A DNA stretch of 64,000 bases from Perognathus longimembris pacificus (GCF_023159225.1 NC_063162.1:101200094-101264093), one strand, 5' to 3'; positions 34,186 to 46,655 are shown, counted from the first letter of the stretch. Numbers and translations are program-made. Notes: a model not told the origin generated them from the letters alone.

Positions 34186-36214
34186 TTTTAGTTGAGTTTG
34201 AATTGTAACTGAAAAAATACTTTCTAATCTGCAATAACATGCTAGGTTTTTATGATATTCATTTCTAAGTCAGTTTTATCCATGTTTTTCTTTTTTTATA
34301 AATTAGTGTCTCTCATACCCCAATATGTAAAAACGAATGAATTACAACATCTCAAACAAAAAGTGTTCTGGAGAGCAAGATGGATACCTAAAAGGCAAAA
34401 CATTGAGAATGGATTTTTATTTCCTTTTTAATTTTGGGATTAGACTAGATCTAGGCACATTGTGTTGCAGGTGTCACCTCACAAATCTGCCAGCATATGT
34501 CCTTTCTGAGCTTCAACACAGCTGCTGTCCTCGACACTCTTCTCCCTCCCCTCCCTGGTGGCTTGTAATGGTTTTTGGGTTTATATTGGGGAAGAAAAGA
34601 CAAATAAAAAATAAAATAATATCTTTCTTATGATATTACACATTTTAAAAAGCTACCAAGTGAGCTAAGTAGCAGAGATTTCTTAAGGATCATTCTTATA
34701 CTAAAAAAAGAAAATATGAGGCCATTACATTTTTTAAATATAGGTGAGTCCATTTGTATAAAAATCCTTAAAGAATAAGATTACTTGTAAAGAATAAAGA
34801 CACATGAAAAAACTACATGTTCTTACAACAATTTGTTCTATTCTTTTTTTCCTGCAACTCAGTTATTCCTCCCCCGCTCCCCACACAACAGATTTGTAAC
34901 GTAAGAATAGAATCATGGTGCAGCATGTAGCTCCCAGAGGTAAAACACACACAGTGCTAAATTTCCATCTGTAGATTTTACTTTTTATGTTTCATGTCAT
35001 TTTCTCAGAGTTAAATTCAAATTTAAAATAATTTCAAGCTTTCAAGGAGTTTATTTATGTTAGGTTTTTCTAAGTGTTTTCCATCACATACTGGTTACTT
35101 TTATTCTGTATTTAGATTAGACATGTTGTTAGGTGCAGTTATTCTTTGATTATTCATCTGTAGCCAATGATATCTTGGTAGTTGATTTCCATCTTGAATT
35201 ATTTTAATTGCCTGCTTTTATGTTATTTGATTAGAAATGGTCTTGAATTTTCCTTTTCTTCTCTTGTTATGATGAACTTGCAATAACATCATTAATGGTT
35301 AGTTTTTCCTGAGTAAATTTCTAGAAATAGTTTTTAATTGGCTATTTTAGATGTATTATCAATATAATTTAGAATTATTCAAGATTAAAGAAAGATGGCA
35401 TCAGTGACCTAGAAAAATTAGTAACACAGTATTTTAAAATGCATGATTGATAATGCACTTAGATTTGAGACTAAAGAAAATTTGTTGGTATTGTGATAGC
35501 TCTGTCAATTATTTGAATTTGTTGAAACACAAATGAACTCTTGTACTAACAGGATCAAAATTTTTGACACATCTCTTTTTGAACATATGATTTAATTAAG
35601 ATATTTCAAATTAGTTAAAAATACAATTGTTTCTCTAGCTTTAGAAAGGATATTAGAAAAAGTATCATCATCTTGGCTTGTGTTATTTGGGGAAATAAAC
35701 TGTGAAAATATGTGATCTGACATTTGAGGTTTTGATTATTGTGTACTTGTCCTGGAAGATCTTGTAGTGATTTATTTTCTGAGGCAAGAGTGAAAGAAAT
35801 GTTGGTGTCACTGACGTTTAGGAAGTCATTTAGTTATTGTGTGTCCCTAATCTTGCCTTTTAATCGCTTTTATTTCTCTGTATGCCTCAGATTATCATCA
35901 TTGATACTATGTACAATAATTTTGAAGAATCTCATTTAAATCTTGAGAATTCATCCAGGTGTTAATACATGTCTCATTCTTATCCACAATCTTTTGAGTT
36001 CATTGCTTGAGATTCATCTACTGTCCTCTTTTTGAAGTCTTTTATTGTCAAATTGTTGATGTGAGTGATATATTGCCTTGCTTTTTCATATTAATTGTTG
36101 TGCTTGGATTTAAGCATCCTAGGCCAAGTGTTTGGTTGGAGCTTTAATTCTCTTGTGTTCTTTCATTGAAGTATTTGTATTTAGGCAAGACAAGATAGTA
36201 GCCAGATTGTGTTT
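34186..36214. other. 2 kb intronic stretch, nothing recognised
   Basis: AT-rich. No SINE or exon identified. Some of it could be older L1 beyond recognition by eye. Confidence 0.35.
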
Positions 36215-36436
36215 TCTTTTCTTTCTTTCTTTCTTTTTTTTTTGCCAGTCCTGGGCCTTGGACTCATGGCCTAAGCACTGTCCCTGGCTTCCTTTTGCTC
36301 AAGGCTAGCACACTGCCACTTGAGCCACAACGCCTCTTCTGGCCGTTTTCTATATACGTGGTGCTGGAAAATCGAACCCAGGGCTTCATATATGTGAGGC
36401 AAGCACTCTTACCACTAGGCCATATTCCCAGCCCCC
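36215..36436 (-). mobile_element. Dimeric ID-type SINE with target-site duplication
   Basis: AGATTGTGTTTT on both sides (about 36203 and 36437). The tail is (TTTC)n-rich on the plus strand. Confidence 0.94.
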
Positions 36437-37147
36437 AGATTGTGTTTTGTTGCCACTGAAATGATAGTGGATCTTGGTAGTAAAACATTCACCTAGTTTA
36501 TACAGGATACTTGGTCTGATCTCCTTTCTCTACTGAGGGAGATTAGGTAAATACCAAAGTAAACAAACAAAACTCCCCATTACAGTGAATATTTTCCTGG
36601 TCTTGGAGAGAGTAGCTACTTTTCCTTTCCAGAACAGGGTTTATGTGTTTGTGTCCTGGTTAGGCCAGTGTGGCATGGATCAGTAGGAGAGATCAGTGGA
36701 AGAGGGGCCACCTCTGAGCCGGGTTCTCAATAGGGAAAGTAGACTTAACATTTTATTTGTAAGTTACCCTATCGGATCCCAGACACTGGAATACCAGGGC
36801 CTTAGAAATGGATCTTGAAGCCTGTACTCTATGCTACTGCCTATGTCAGTAGACTCAGCTTAAATTAGCATATCCAAACCCTGTGCTACCACCCTAGCTG
36901 TTAAAGTCTTAAGGCTGACTTACTGACCTCTGTCATTTACTTCACCACCTGGAAATATTTGCAAGTACCCAGAACAGCTAGCAGAGCTCTTCTTTGTTTC
37001 CCCGCTATTTATATCTGGATAGAACAAAAGAACTCTAGTCAACTGGTTTGTGACAGAGATATGGTTAAGTCCTTTCTCCGGATCCTTTGTAAACAGTTCT
37101 GAGCACAGACCTCAGCTGAAGGATGCTGGAGCTAAGTTACAGAGTAA
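36437..37147. other. Intronic stretch, nothing recognised
   Basis: Less AT-rich than average, with no exon or repeat I can name. Confidence 0.35.
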
Positions 37148-37189
37148 GTGTGTGTGTGTGCGTGTGTGTGTGTGTGCGTGTGTGTGCGC

Positions 37190-37229
<40 letters not shown>

Positions 37230-37456
37230 ATGCAAGTCCTTTGGCTTGAATTTAGGGCCTGAGAACTACCCTTAAGCTTTTGTGCTCAAGGCTAGTATAC
37301 CACTTCTTGGGCCATAGGTGGTTAAATCAAGATAAGGCTCTAAGGAACCCATTCCCCATCCCCTGTGTGTGGGGAGGTGTCTGGCTTCAACCTGTGATCC
37401 TGGAATCTCAACCTCCGCAGTAGGATTATAGATGTGAGCTACTGGTACCTGGCTCA
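37148..37456 (-). repeat. (GT)n tract abutting a dimeric B1-like SINE
   Basis: (GT)n with CG interruptions at 37148-37229, then right monomer (ttggcttgaatttagggcctgag; gctcaaggctag) and B1-like half ending agatgtgagctactggtacctggctc. The dinucleotide tract occupies the SINE tail. Confidence 0.8.
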
Positions 37457-38555
37457 GAGTTGAATTTTGAGACACTGTCCAGACCAATGCTGGGCAGATA
37501 AGCATTTCTTTCTAAGCACTTATGTGTGTTTTTTTTCTACCCTTTCGATATGGTTTTGTTATAGGCTCAAGATCAAATTTTGGGGAACAGAGTTGTTTCC
37601 TGGGTACTATTCCTGTATTCACAAAAAAATGTTCTTAAGTTTACAGTCTACTGGGTTTTTAACCTCTCATCTGAATCTTAAGACTTTAACAGATAGACTT
37701 TTGTCTGTACTTGGGTGGAGAATTGATATTTCTGAGGATAACAGAAATGAATGACTTATCCTGCCATCTTGCTAACTTGATTATTCGTGTTTTAAAAGTA
37801 AACTTATTTTACTACATAGATTTCTGATTAATGTAATTTAAAGTGTTTAGTGAAGTGAATATCTTAGGGTAGTGGGGGAGATCTTGAGCATTAGTCATTA
37901 AAACTTAGCACATATGGTCTAACTAAATGCCAGAAGTGATAAAAGTAATATGCTGTGAAAACGAACAGAAGACTGATCCATTATTTATAATTTGGGAGAA
38001 TGGGAAGGATATTACATGAAGGTAGCACTTGAACTGAATATTGAAAATAAAGTTTTTAGCAGTTGCTTGGTGTTTGGGAAGATGCAAGTATTTGGTGTTA
38101 TTTAGAAGGGAACTGTAATTGATATTTTAGTTTGACAAAAATAAGCCCTAGACTTACAGTCTATATTGAAGTGAATATACACCTTTATTTCTCCCTTTTC
38201 AAGTTTAAAGACAGTACATTACTAAAATGGCAGTACTAAAATAGTATTAAAGCTACAAGGAGAAGTAATGCAAGAGGAGATGACAGAAATTAACATAATT
38301 TTTGGCTATGAAAAGCAGCTAGTTGGGCATAATTGATTTATTTCAATATAGGAAGTGGAAACATACTTGGAGAAGGAGAATCTAAGAAGAAGCATATTAC
38401 CTTAAATAATTCAGGAAAGGCTCAAAATTAGAATCATCATATATTTTTGAAAATGAGATGAAGAATAAAATTAAAATGAGATTTGTTTTATTTCCTTCAT
38501 ATCATTACTTAGAACCTTGAATAAACCAGTTTGCTGTTAGAAAATAGTCTCTGTC
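37457..38555. other. Intronic stretch, nothing recognised
   Basis: Unique-looking AT-rich sequence. Short open frames lack homology. Confidence 0.35.
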
Positions 38556-38559
38556 TTTG

Positions 38560-38938
38560 TCCATGGACCAGTCTGGTGGATTTATACTTATATGGCATTA
38601 CTGGGAGGTAGTAGAGACTTTTGTTGTTGAGTTTCTTGTGGGAAGTAAGCCACTGGGGCCATGTGTTTGAGGGGCATCTTTTCACCTGGCCTCTCCCTGT
38701 GTCTCTTTGTTTCCTGGCTGTCATGAGATGAACAGTTTTTTCCTGCCGTGCTCTTCCTTCAGGACACTTCTGACTTGCTGCAGACCTAAAAGCAATAGAG
38801 CCAGTTGGCTATGGACTCAATCTTCTAAGCCATGGTCCAAATAAGTAAATAAACCATAGTCCAAAATATATCTTAAACTCCTTAGATTGTTTTCTCTCAG
38901 ATATTTGTCACAAGGATAAGTCTGACTAATATACTAAA
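38560..38938 (+). mobile_element. MaLR-type solitary LTR (ORR1/MT-like)
   Basis: Features of rodent ERVL-MaLR LTR 3' halves: 'gctgtcatgagatgaacag', 'agcaatagagccagttggctatggactcaa', 'aagtaaataaacc' (poly-A signal region) and the end 'atttgtcacaaggataagtctgactaata'. The 5' limit is uncertain. Confidence 0.6.
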
Positions 38939-39286
38939 TCTAGACTATTTTCAATTTCCTTATCTCTCATCTCAGTTTGTTCCTCTGTTGAAATATTTTG
39001 GCAAAGAATATTCTTGCCCTTTTATCTAGTCTTCAGTGCTGACTAAAGTGTAGTTCATTTTCACTACAAGGGAGAGTGTTGCAGAAGTTTCAATGTTTAT
39101 GTCCATGGTTATTTTACACACCATGGTGATTTTTACAAATGTGTAACTGTTCAGGTGGCTCTACCACCATATGCTCTCACTTCCTGAAAACAGTAGCTTA
39201 AAAGTAACGGATTCATCTTTCTCATAAAGTAAGTAGTGCCGAGGTGGTATATTTGTTCAAAAATGATGTTAAGAAACTAAGCTTCT

Positions 39287-39487
39287 TTTTTTTTTGGCCA
39301 GTCCTGGGCCTTGGACTCAGGGCCTGAGCAAGGTCCCTGGCTTCTTCCCGCTCAAGGCTAGCACTCTGCCACCTGAGCCACCACGCCCCTTCTGGCCGTT
39401 TTCCATATATGTGGTGCTGGGGAATCCAACTGAGAGCTTCATGTGTAGGAGGCAAGTACTCTTGCCACTAGGCCATATTCCCAGCCC
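39287..39487 (-). mobile_element. Dimeric ID-type SINE, third subfamily
   Basis: Target-site duplication AAGCTTCTT on both sides. Shares the GCCACCTGAGCC, CGCCCCTTCTGG, TTTTCCATATATG and CATGTGTAGGAGGC variants with the copy at 59.35 kb. Confidence 0.94.
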
Positions 39488-39707
39488 AAGCTTCTTTTTT
39501 TTTACTCCAAAGTTCTTCTTCTTATTTTTTTTTATCTGTAGGGCTTCAGAGGTTTGTTTCACCTTCAGGCATTGAATAATTTCCAGATTGGAAAAAATGC
39601 AAGAAAGAATAGGTGTTTACAACTCTCATACACACATACAATATGTATGTACATATATTTGTATATATACATATATGCATATGTATATGACCTTTATTTT
39701 TCTTCTT

Positions 39708-39917
39708 CTTTTGCTTGTTTTGTTTTTTTGCCAGTCCTGGGCCTTGAACTCAGGGCCTGAGCACTGTCCCTGGCTTCTTTGTGCTCAAGGCTAGCACTCT
39801 ACCATTTGAGCCACAGCGCCACTTCCAGGTTTTGCTATATATGTGGTGCTGAGGAATCGAACCCAGGGTTTCATGTACACAAGACAAGTACTCTACCACT
39901 AGGCCACATTCCCAGCG
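39708..39917 (-). mobile_element. Dimeric ID-type SINE with 16-bp target-site duplication
   Basis: CCTTTATTTTTCTTCT at about 39691 and 39918. The immediately preceding sequence is an ATATAC-rich simple repeat (39640-39688). Confidence 0.94.
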
Positions 39918-40454
39918 CCTTTATTTTTCTTCTATTGAGACAAGTTTTACTATGTTTCCAAGAGTGCCCTGGATCTTGTTATTTAGCATAAGCTTTTCTA
40001 TTTTATATTTCTGCTAGCAGTGTAAGAGAGTTCCACTAATACTTGTTTTCACTTCTCTTCAATCATGGCAAAAATAATATAAAATTTACTATTTTTACCA
40101 TTGTTTTGTTTAAACATAGACTGATTGTACAATATCACATTGGATAATTGTACAATTGTGATTTTCCACATATGCACACAGCTTGTTAAAATTAATCTCC
40201 ATTATTTTCTTAACTCCCATTATTCCTTTTTTAAAACAGTTTTTCTAATGGGCTTTATCATTCTCCTTTTCACGTAAGTGTTTTGATCATAATCACTCAC
40301 ACACATGTTCACCTTCCAGTTTGTACCATTTATGAAGATGCTTTCTTTGGCATTTCTGTCGAAATCAAGGCTGTAGCTTTTGCAAGTTTATTTTTGGATC
40401 TTCTGTTCCATGAGTATACATGTTTATTTCTGTGCCAGTGCCATTCTCTGCTTT

Positions 40455-40740
40455 TTGTTTTGGTCATATTAGCATTTATACTCAGGACTTTGTGCTTTTT
40501 AGGCTAGTACTCTACAACTGAGTCATACCTCTAGTCCTCATGCTGTAGTTTTAACTGTTTTGTTTTTTTAGTAACACTAAAGTTTGAATGCAGTGTCTTA
40601 AATTTCTAGGTCAACACTGTACCACTGCAGCCACTCCCCTCCCAGCTCTATTTGCTTTTTAGTTTTTCAAGTCATAGGATCTCACACTTTTGCTGGGGCC
40701 GAAATCTTCCTACCTCCACTTTTGGAGTAACTTCTGTAAC
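40455..40740 (-). repeat. Old ID-like monomers and a B1-like fragment
   Basis: Two antisense ID-like units (ending gagtcatacctctagtcc near 40537 and gcagccactcccctcccagctc near 40650), then B1-like sequence to about 40740. Confidence 0.5.
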
Positions 40741-41278
40741 TGTAGTGTGAAGGTCAGATCTGGCCAACACCATCATTGGCTATAGTGAGTTACTGTATCT
40801 CGCATCTTGTCTTGATGGGTGTGCCTGAATTTCTAGAGAAAGGGAAGTCCTATCCCCAAGTGATGGGTATTCCTGAATTCCTAGAGACTGGGTGGGTATT
40901 TGGCCTATAGGTTACTGAACCTGTCAGTCAAGTGCCTGGGACTAGGAGCTTCCTGTGATCCTGTCCCCTGACCTGACCCTATTTCCATTTAGGTCATTTC
41001 AGGCGCCATAATGCCATGCCACATGTCCCCATCTTCGCATCCTGTGTCCTGTGTCCTCTCTTGTCTCTGGTCACTGTGGTGTCCCAAGTCAGCTCTCTGT
41101 TGGAGCGGAATTGGTTTGTTGGTATTGTTTTTGTTCTTTCTCTCCTCTCCAGCTTGTTTCCTAACAGTGTTAAAGGTACCTGTGGGCTTTGTAAAAACTG
41201 GCTGCCTGCAGATTGCTAATGCTCTAATAAAGCCTCCAAGATTTGATCCTTCAAAATGTGGCTTCTCGGATAATTTAC
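40741..41278 (+). mobile_element. Probable solitary endogenous-retrovirus LTR
   Basis: GC-richer than surroundings. Holds an imperfect internal direct repeat of about 46 bp (gtgatgggt..cctgaatt.ctagaga, at about 40815 and 40860), pyrimidine-rich sequence, and a poly(A) signal CTAATAAAGCC (41224-41234) as in LTR R regions. Boundaries and class are uncertain. No internal retroviral genes are present. Its open frames (about 106 codons) lack homology. Confidence 0.45.
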
Positions 41279-41331
41279 TGTATAACAATACTGCTATAAT
41301 GAACATGAATGTGCCAGTAATTTTCTTTTGA

Positions 41332-41401
41332 GATTGTGCTTTAAATTCATTTGGATCTATTCCCTCGATTGTGCTTTAAATTCATTTGGATATGTTCCCT
41401 C
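41332..41401. repeat. 35-bp tandem duplication inside L1
   Basis: Unit GATTGTGCTTTAAATTCATT... repeats at 41332-41366 and 41367-41401 with two mismatches (ATCTATT versus ATATGTT). Confidence 0.93.
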
Positions 41402-41433
41402 AAGTTGTATCATATATTGATTATTTTTTTAAA

Positions 41434-41516
41434 CTTTTCTGGTGCTAGTGACTAGACCTAGAGCCTCATCATGCAAAGTAAGCAAGTACTCTACCACTTA
41501 GCTATACCCACAGCCT
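41434..41516 (-). repeat. Old ID-like monomer
   Basis: Antisense ID: agtgactagacctagagcc...gcaagtactctaccacttagctatacccacagcc. Confidence 0.6.
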
Positions 41517-41756
41517 ACTACTTTTAATTATTTGAGGAACCTTTTTACTATTTTCCGTAACAACTGTGCCATTTTATATTGTGAAAAACTGTGTTCAAGG
41601 GAGTTACTTTCTTACGTCTGTGCCAACTGTTGTTTTATTTGAGGGCAATTTCAGTTCATGTGAAGTGATCTGTCAGTTTTGATCTGTGCTTCTTCAATTA
41701 CTAGTCACATTGAGTCTTTTTATATGCTTGTTTGTAGGAAAGTTCTTTGCTTGATT

Positions 41757-41970
41757 TTTTTTTTTTTTTTTTTTTTTTGCCAGTCCTGGGCCTTGGACTC
41801 AGGGCCTGAGCACTGTCCCTGGCTTCTTCCCGCTCAAGGCTAGCACTCCGCCACTTGAAGCACAGCGCCGCTTCTGGCCGTTTTCTGTATATGTGGTGCT
41901 GGGGAATCGAACCTAGGTCCTCGTGTATCTGAGGCAGGCACTCTTGCCACTAGGCTATATCCCCAGCCCC
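41757..41970 (-). mobile_element. Young dimeric ID-type SINE inside L1
   Basis: Target-site duplication CTTTGCTTGATTTT on both sides. Belongs to the youngest subfamily (cttcccgctcaagg; ctgaggcaggc). Confidence 0.95.
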
Positions 41971-42401
41971 TCTTTGCTTGATTTTGAAATCAAGTTTTCT
42001 GTTGTTGGTTCTTCACAGTATTTCTTTATGTATTCTATTTATCATATAGATGATTGCACATAACTCATTTTGTTGGTTGACTTGTATTTCTTTTAATTTT
42101 GTTAGTGCACAGAAGTTTTTAATTTTGATGTAGTATAGTTTCTGTTTTTATTGTGGTTGCCTATCCTTTTTTGAGTCAGATCCAAAAAAAGCATCAGGTT
42201 TCAGGTGAGGATCCAGTTTCATTCTTATGCAAGTGAATATTCAGTTTCCCCAACATAGTTTGTTGTAAAGATTGAGTTTTCTTGGCATCCTTGTCAAAAA
42301 TATTTTTTTGACAAAATGTGGGGTGATTTGATCATAGCTTGTCATGATGAAACCCCTTTCCATGACTTAACAAATGCCAATGAAAGTCTTTTGAACTGAC
42401 A

Positions 42402-42622
42402 TTTTAGCTAGGCACTGGTGGCTTCTTCCTACAATCCTTCCTACTCAAGAGGCTGAGATCTAAGAATCAAGGTTCAAAGCCAGTCAGAGCAGACAAATCC
42501 TTAAGACTGTATGTCCAGTTAATCAGGAAAAAGCCAGATGTGGAAGTGTTACTCAGTAGTAGAGCTGCAGCCATGAGTGAAAGCATGGGACCCAGAGTTC
42601 AGGTTCCAGTACTGGCACAAAG
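42402..42622 (+). repeat. Dimeric B1-like/right-monomer SINE, sense
   Basis: Left: agctaggcactggtggcttcttcctacaatcc...aggttcaaagccagtc. Right: aagccagatgtggaagtg...cccagagttcaggttccagtactggcac. Confidence 0.75.
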
Positions 42623-43139
42623 AGCACCTGATATGTGACTATTTATGCAAATGTTTATTTCTGGGCTCTCTATTTCATCCCATTGGTCTAAATGTTTTTA
42701 TAGTAGTATTACACAACTTTTGATTAGTGTAGTTATGAGTATGTTTGAAGTCAGATAATGTAAGACATTCATCTTCATTCTTTTTTACGTTTCTTTTTCT
42801 ATACAGAGTCCTTTGATTCTATATGAATTTTAGAATGAATTTTTTTTATTTCTATAAAGAATTATTTAGGGTCTCTAAAGGGATTTTATTAGTCTGTAGA
42901 TTACTTTTGGTGGCATGGGTATTTAAGAAAATGTTAAGTCTTCCAACATGTAGACAGGATATCTCTTTGCATTTATTTGTGTTGTCCTTAATCTATCAGC
43001 CATGTTTTATAGTATTCACAGTATAAGACTTTTGCTTGTTTGGTTAAGTTTTCCTAAGTCTCATCTTTTTCTTTTTCTTATTATTTGATTTGTCTTCTCT
43101 TTTAATTTTTGTTAACATAATTATACGAAAGTGGTGATC

Positions 43140-43182
43140 AATATCATGATATTTACATACATACATACATATACATATATAC
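43140..43182. repeat. (TACA)n simple repeat
   Basis: TTTACATACATACATACATATACATATATACATTT, a short imperfect tetranucleotide repeat. Confidence 0.85.
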
Positions 43183-43254
43183 ATTTGATCAAATTTACCT
43201 CAGTCTTATACTATTCCTTAACTCTTGTCTTTTATTTTTATTATTTTGAAAGAG

Positions 43255-43352
43255 AAAGAGTGTCTCACATTAGCCTAGGCTGGCTTAGAACTCAGAATAC
43301 TCCTTTCTCAGCATCTCAAGTCCTGGCCTTGAGATAATAGGATCCTGGCTTA
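43255..43352 (-). repeat. B1-like SINE monomer
   Basis: Antisense: gtgtctcacattagcctaggctggcttagaactcag...gagataataggatcctggct. Confidence 0.6.
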
Positions 43353-43671
43353 TTATTTTTTATATTACTGTCAATGGAATTATTTTCTAATCATTTTTGG
43401 GTTGTTTGCTCCCATGTAGAATTACAACTGAATTTTGTGTATTGATTTTGAATCTTATAATTAGTATATTTTAAGGGGTTTTTTTTGGTATGTCTCGAAT
43501 TTGCTATCTATAAAATCATAAATTTGAGAATGGAGAGGAGTTTACTTCCTTTTCAGTTTTTGTTCCTTTTATTTATTGTTTTTGCCTTATTATTACAGCT
43601 AGGACTTGAAGTGTTATGCTAAGTAGAAGAAAAGAAGGCTTTTATTTTATAATTTTAATTAATTTATATTT

Positions 43672-43901
43672 TGTACCAGTCCTAATTCTTGCCCTCAGGG
43701 CCTGGGCTCTGTCCCCGAGCTTTGGTGCTTAAGGCTAGTGCTCTGCTATTTGAGCTACATCTCTTCTTTTAGCTTTTTGGTGATTAATTGGGAATAAGAG
43801 CCTCATGGACTTTTCCGTCTGGGCTAACTTTGAACCCTGATCCTCTGATCTCAGCCCCTTAGTAGCTAGGATTATAGATGTGAACCACTAGCACTTGGCT
43901 A
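43672..43901 (-). repeat. Dimeric B1-like/right-monomer SINE
   Basis: Right monomer gtaccagtcctaattcttgccctcagggcctgggctctgtcc, linker ggtgattaattgggaataagag, and left end gattatagatgtgaaccactagcacttggct. Confidence 0.8.
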
Positions 43902-43950
43902 AAAGGGCTTATTTTTAAAGTATTTTTTTTACTGGAAAAGTGACACAACC

Positions 43951-44046
43951 ATACACACACACACACACGCATGTGCGCATATATGGATAATGTGTGTGTG
44001 TGCATGCGCGGGCCTGCGCGTACACATGCATGCATGCACACATGTG
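43951..44046. repeat. Alternating purine-pyrimidine tract (CA/GT/GC), Z-DNA prone
   Basis: (CA)n, then GCATGTGCGCATATATGG, (GT)n, and GCATGCGCGGGCCTGCGCG. Several inverted segments could also fold back. Abuts an ID monomer. Confidence 0.8.
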
Positions 44047-44135
44047 GTTAATTTGGGCAATTAAACCTAATGCTTCACACTTGCTACACAAGTGTTTTAC
44101 CACTGAGCTAAGTAAGTAGCTCTAGTCCTATGCAG
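44047..44135 (-). repeat. Old ID-like monomer
   Basis: Antisense ID: gggcaattaaacctaatgcttcac...acaagtgttttaccactgagctaagtaagtagctc. Confidence 0.55.
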
Positions 44136-45483
44136 GAGAATTGAGAATTTGAAGCTAAGATACCAATGTAGTAAGACCCGGTCTCAAAATATAAACAACA
44201 GTAACAAGGCAAAACAAAAAACCAAACCAGAAAACAAATGCCACCCTTACATTTTAAAAAGGTATATAATAGAGTTTATGTACTCTAAATATATTCTGAG
44301 TTTAGAAATATCCATTTCTTTACTTAAGGTAAGGACTTAAGGGGAAAGGAATGTTTTCATGGAGACAACTTTTCTTACAAGACCAGTTGATTACTTTTAT
44401 TAAGGATATTCCTAAGCTGAGATGCTTGCACTGAAACTAATATCTTTGAATAAATTTATGTAGTATTATATTGACTTTTTAGACCACACTCATGTGCTTA
44501 TATTTTGTTTGCTAAGATTATGTAAGTATTATGAAAGTATTAAGTGGTTTTTATCTTGTGAACATTTTTTAAACTGTATCAGTTCAAACCATCTTGAATT
44601 GTTAGTATGATCTATCTGATCAGCTTGAATTTTATTTTAAACTACTGGTGTTTTTGTCTACCTTTTTTCATGTTTAGCTTTTCAACTCAGTTTACTATAG
44701 TGCAGTTACTTTTATAGTACACTGTTTTGTCACTTGAAATTTTCTTGTTGATGAATTTTCTTTATTTAATCTTAATGAGGTAGGGTATACTCAAAATAAG
44801 ATTGTTAGAATAATATAATTGTTGAATTACATATTGTATTGAATTACATAATGTACAATATTGTAATAGATACCATATATTATAATAGATAACATATTCC
44901 TCTTTATGATCCTTTAACAATAAAATGATTACATGTAGTTTAATGTAACTATCTAAAGTCATAGTTATTTAGATTTAGTGTTTGGAGCTTAACCTCCACA
45001 CAAAAATCAGTGGGGCAGATGGCAAGAATTTCCTAGTAGAGATATTAAAACAGTAAGATAGTAAGTTGATCATGATAATAATCTAACTAGGAGATAATAC
45101 GAAAAAAAATTAGTGAAGAGCCATGAAAGATAAGAGAGAGTAGGAATCATCAAGGGTCATGAATCATTAGCATCATGGTACCTTTTGTCAAACCTACTTA
45201 AAAACCATGATAGTTTGAAATCTCCCCTCATTTTCCTTGCCTGGCTACCTTCATGCCTCCACAGAACTCTGCTATGGTCATTGTGTACGGCCTGCCCATA
45301 AAGTGTTTATGATCAGATGAGATGATCGTACTTCAAATGGCAGAGAAATTATTTTTATGGCTTGTTAGGCTGGCTTCTCACTGTCACAGTGGAAAACTCA
45401 AAATTTATATAAAAATATGTTGAAGATATTTTTGGGTCTGTGACCATATTTTCTGTAGGTAGTTGAGATTTCCCCCAAACTCC
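44136..45483. other. Intronic stretch, nothing recognised
   Basis: AT-rich, with a locally repetitive attacatat/aatagata segment at 44,815-44,900 but no identifiable element or exon. Confidence 0.35.
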
Positions 45484-45499
45484 ATTTCCTCACTAATAC

Positions 45500-45900
45500 A
45501 TTTTCTTATCTATCAATCAGGGTTCCTAGACAAGGTCAACCAAATCTACAGCTGCTTTAGATTTAGAAAGGATTTTCTTAAAACATTTTAGAGAGTGCGA
45601 AGAGAACAAAGTTTGAGGCAGCTAGAGAATCAGATACTGATGTTGAATAGCTTGGATGCTATTTTGGGAGATGACTCCATGAATGAGATTAGTGTTCTTA
45701 TAAAAGCTCTACCCCATACTTTTTCGCCTTCTTTCCACTTAGTGAGGTGAAAGCCTGTAAATCTGTCAGAGCCACAAACCAAGTATTTTGATGCCTTGAT
45801 CTTGGAGCTTTAGCTTGCAGAAAGTTGAGAGATAAATTTTTGTTGGTAATAAATTATTCAGTTTATATTACTTCATTATAGCAGCTTGAACTAAAACAAA
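45500..45900 (+). mobile_element. Old MaLR-like LTR fragment
   Basis: Features: atgactccatgaatgagattagtgttcttataaaagc; tgccttgatcttggagctttagc; gagagataaatttttgttggtaataaattattcagtttat; ttatagcagcttgaactaaaac. These match the 3' half of ancient mammalian MaLR-type LTRs. Exact subfamily not assigned. Confidence 0.5.
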
Positions 45901-46081
45901 TATTGTTCATGCCTGGGTCCAGATTCTGCCTTACTATTTAATAATTGGAAACTTGGGTAAATTAATTAACTGCCCTGCATCTCAGTTTCATTTTCTATAA
46001 GTCAAGCAGTACCTCACTGAAGCAATGCCTCACTGAAAGGTTGTGTGAATATTAGGTTCTTATAGTGATATCATGTAAAAC

Positions 46082-46655
46082 ATGTAGTATTAGTTTTCTC
46101 AGGCTGATATAAATGAGTATTACAGACTAGGTTGCTGAAAATCACATATTTTATTTTCTACATGTTTTTAAGAATAGAATTCCAGATTCAAGATGTCAGT
46201 AGGTTTGTTTTCTTCTGAGGCCTTGGAAGGAATCTGTTCCATGTCTCTCCCACTTTCTTGTGCTTTGCTGACAATCTGTGCTTCCTTAGCTTGTAGAAAT
46301 ATCACAGGAATCTCTTTATTACTGTCATGTAGCATTATCCATGTAACGTCTCTGTTCAAATTTCCTTGAATTCAGGGCCTGGGTACTATTTCTGAGCTTC
46401 TGTGCTCAAGGCTAAACACTTTACCATATGAGACACAGCTCCCCTCTGACATTTTGCTGGTTGATTAGAAATAAGTGTCTTGCCTACTTTTTGGACCAGG
46501 CTGTGGTCAAAATTGTGATCCTGAGGTCTCAGCCTCCTTAGTAGCTAGGATTACAGGTGTGCACCAGGCTAAATTTCCCGTTTTTATAAGGACAGCAGTT
46601 ATATTGGATTAGGAGCTTCATCTTAATTACATATGAAATCACCCTGTTTTTCAAG
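46082..46655 (-). mobile_element. Old MaLR-like LTR, split by a SINE
   Basis: Begins gtattagttttctcaggctgatataaatgagtattacagac, continues aatctgttccatgtctctccc and gtgcttccttagcttgtagaaatatcac, then resumes after the SINE with ttataaggacagcagttatattggattagg and cttaattacat. Characteristic antisense MLT1-type sequence. Confidence 0.6.
46362..46570 (-). repeat. Dimeric B1-like/right-monomer SINE inside the LTR
   Basis: Right monomer ttgaattcagggcctgggtactatttctgagc, linker ttgattagaaataag, and left half ending gtagctaggattacaggtgtgcaccaggct. Confidence 0.75.

Larger units (their letters stand above)
41279..43640 (-). mobile_element. Old decayed L1, minus strand
   Basis: Antisense L1 ORF2 hallmarks: ctgctataatgaacatgaatgtgcc; cagaagtttttaattttgatg; aggatccagtttcattcttatgcaagtg; ttctatatgaattttagaatg. 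Interrupted by several SINEs. No coding capacity. Confidence 0.75.

Noticed and set aside
39294..39575. Recurring open frames reading '[15 protein letters not shown]' type peptides at many sites
   Set aside because: They come from antisense copies of the dimeric ID-type SINE. Repetition reflects the repeat, not a gene family.
41011..41331. 106-codon open frames on both strands near 41 kb
   Set aside because: They lie in the probable LTR, show no homology and overlap in several frames.
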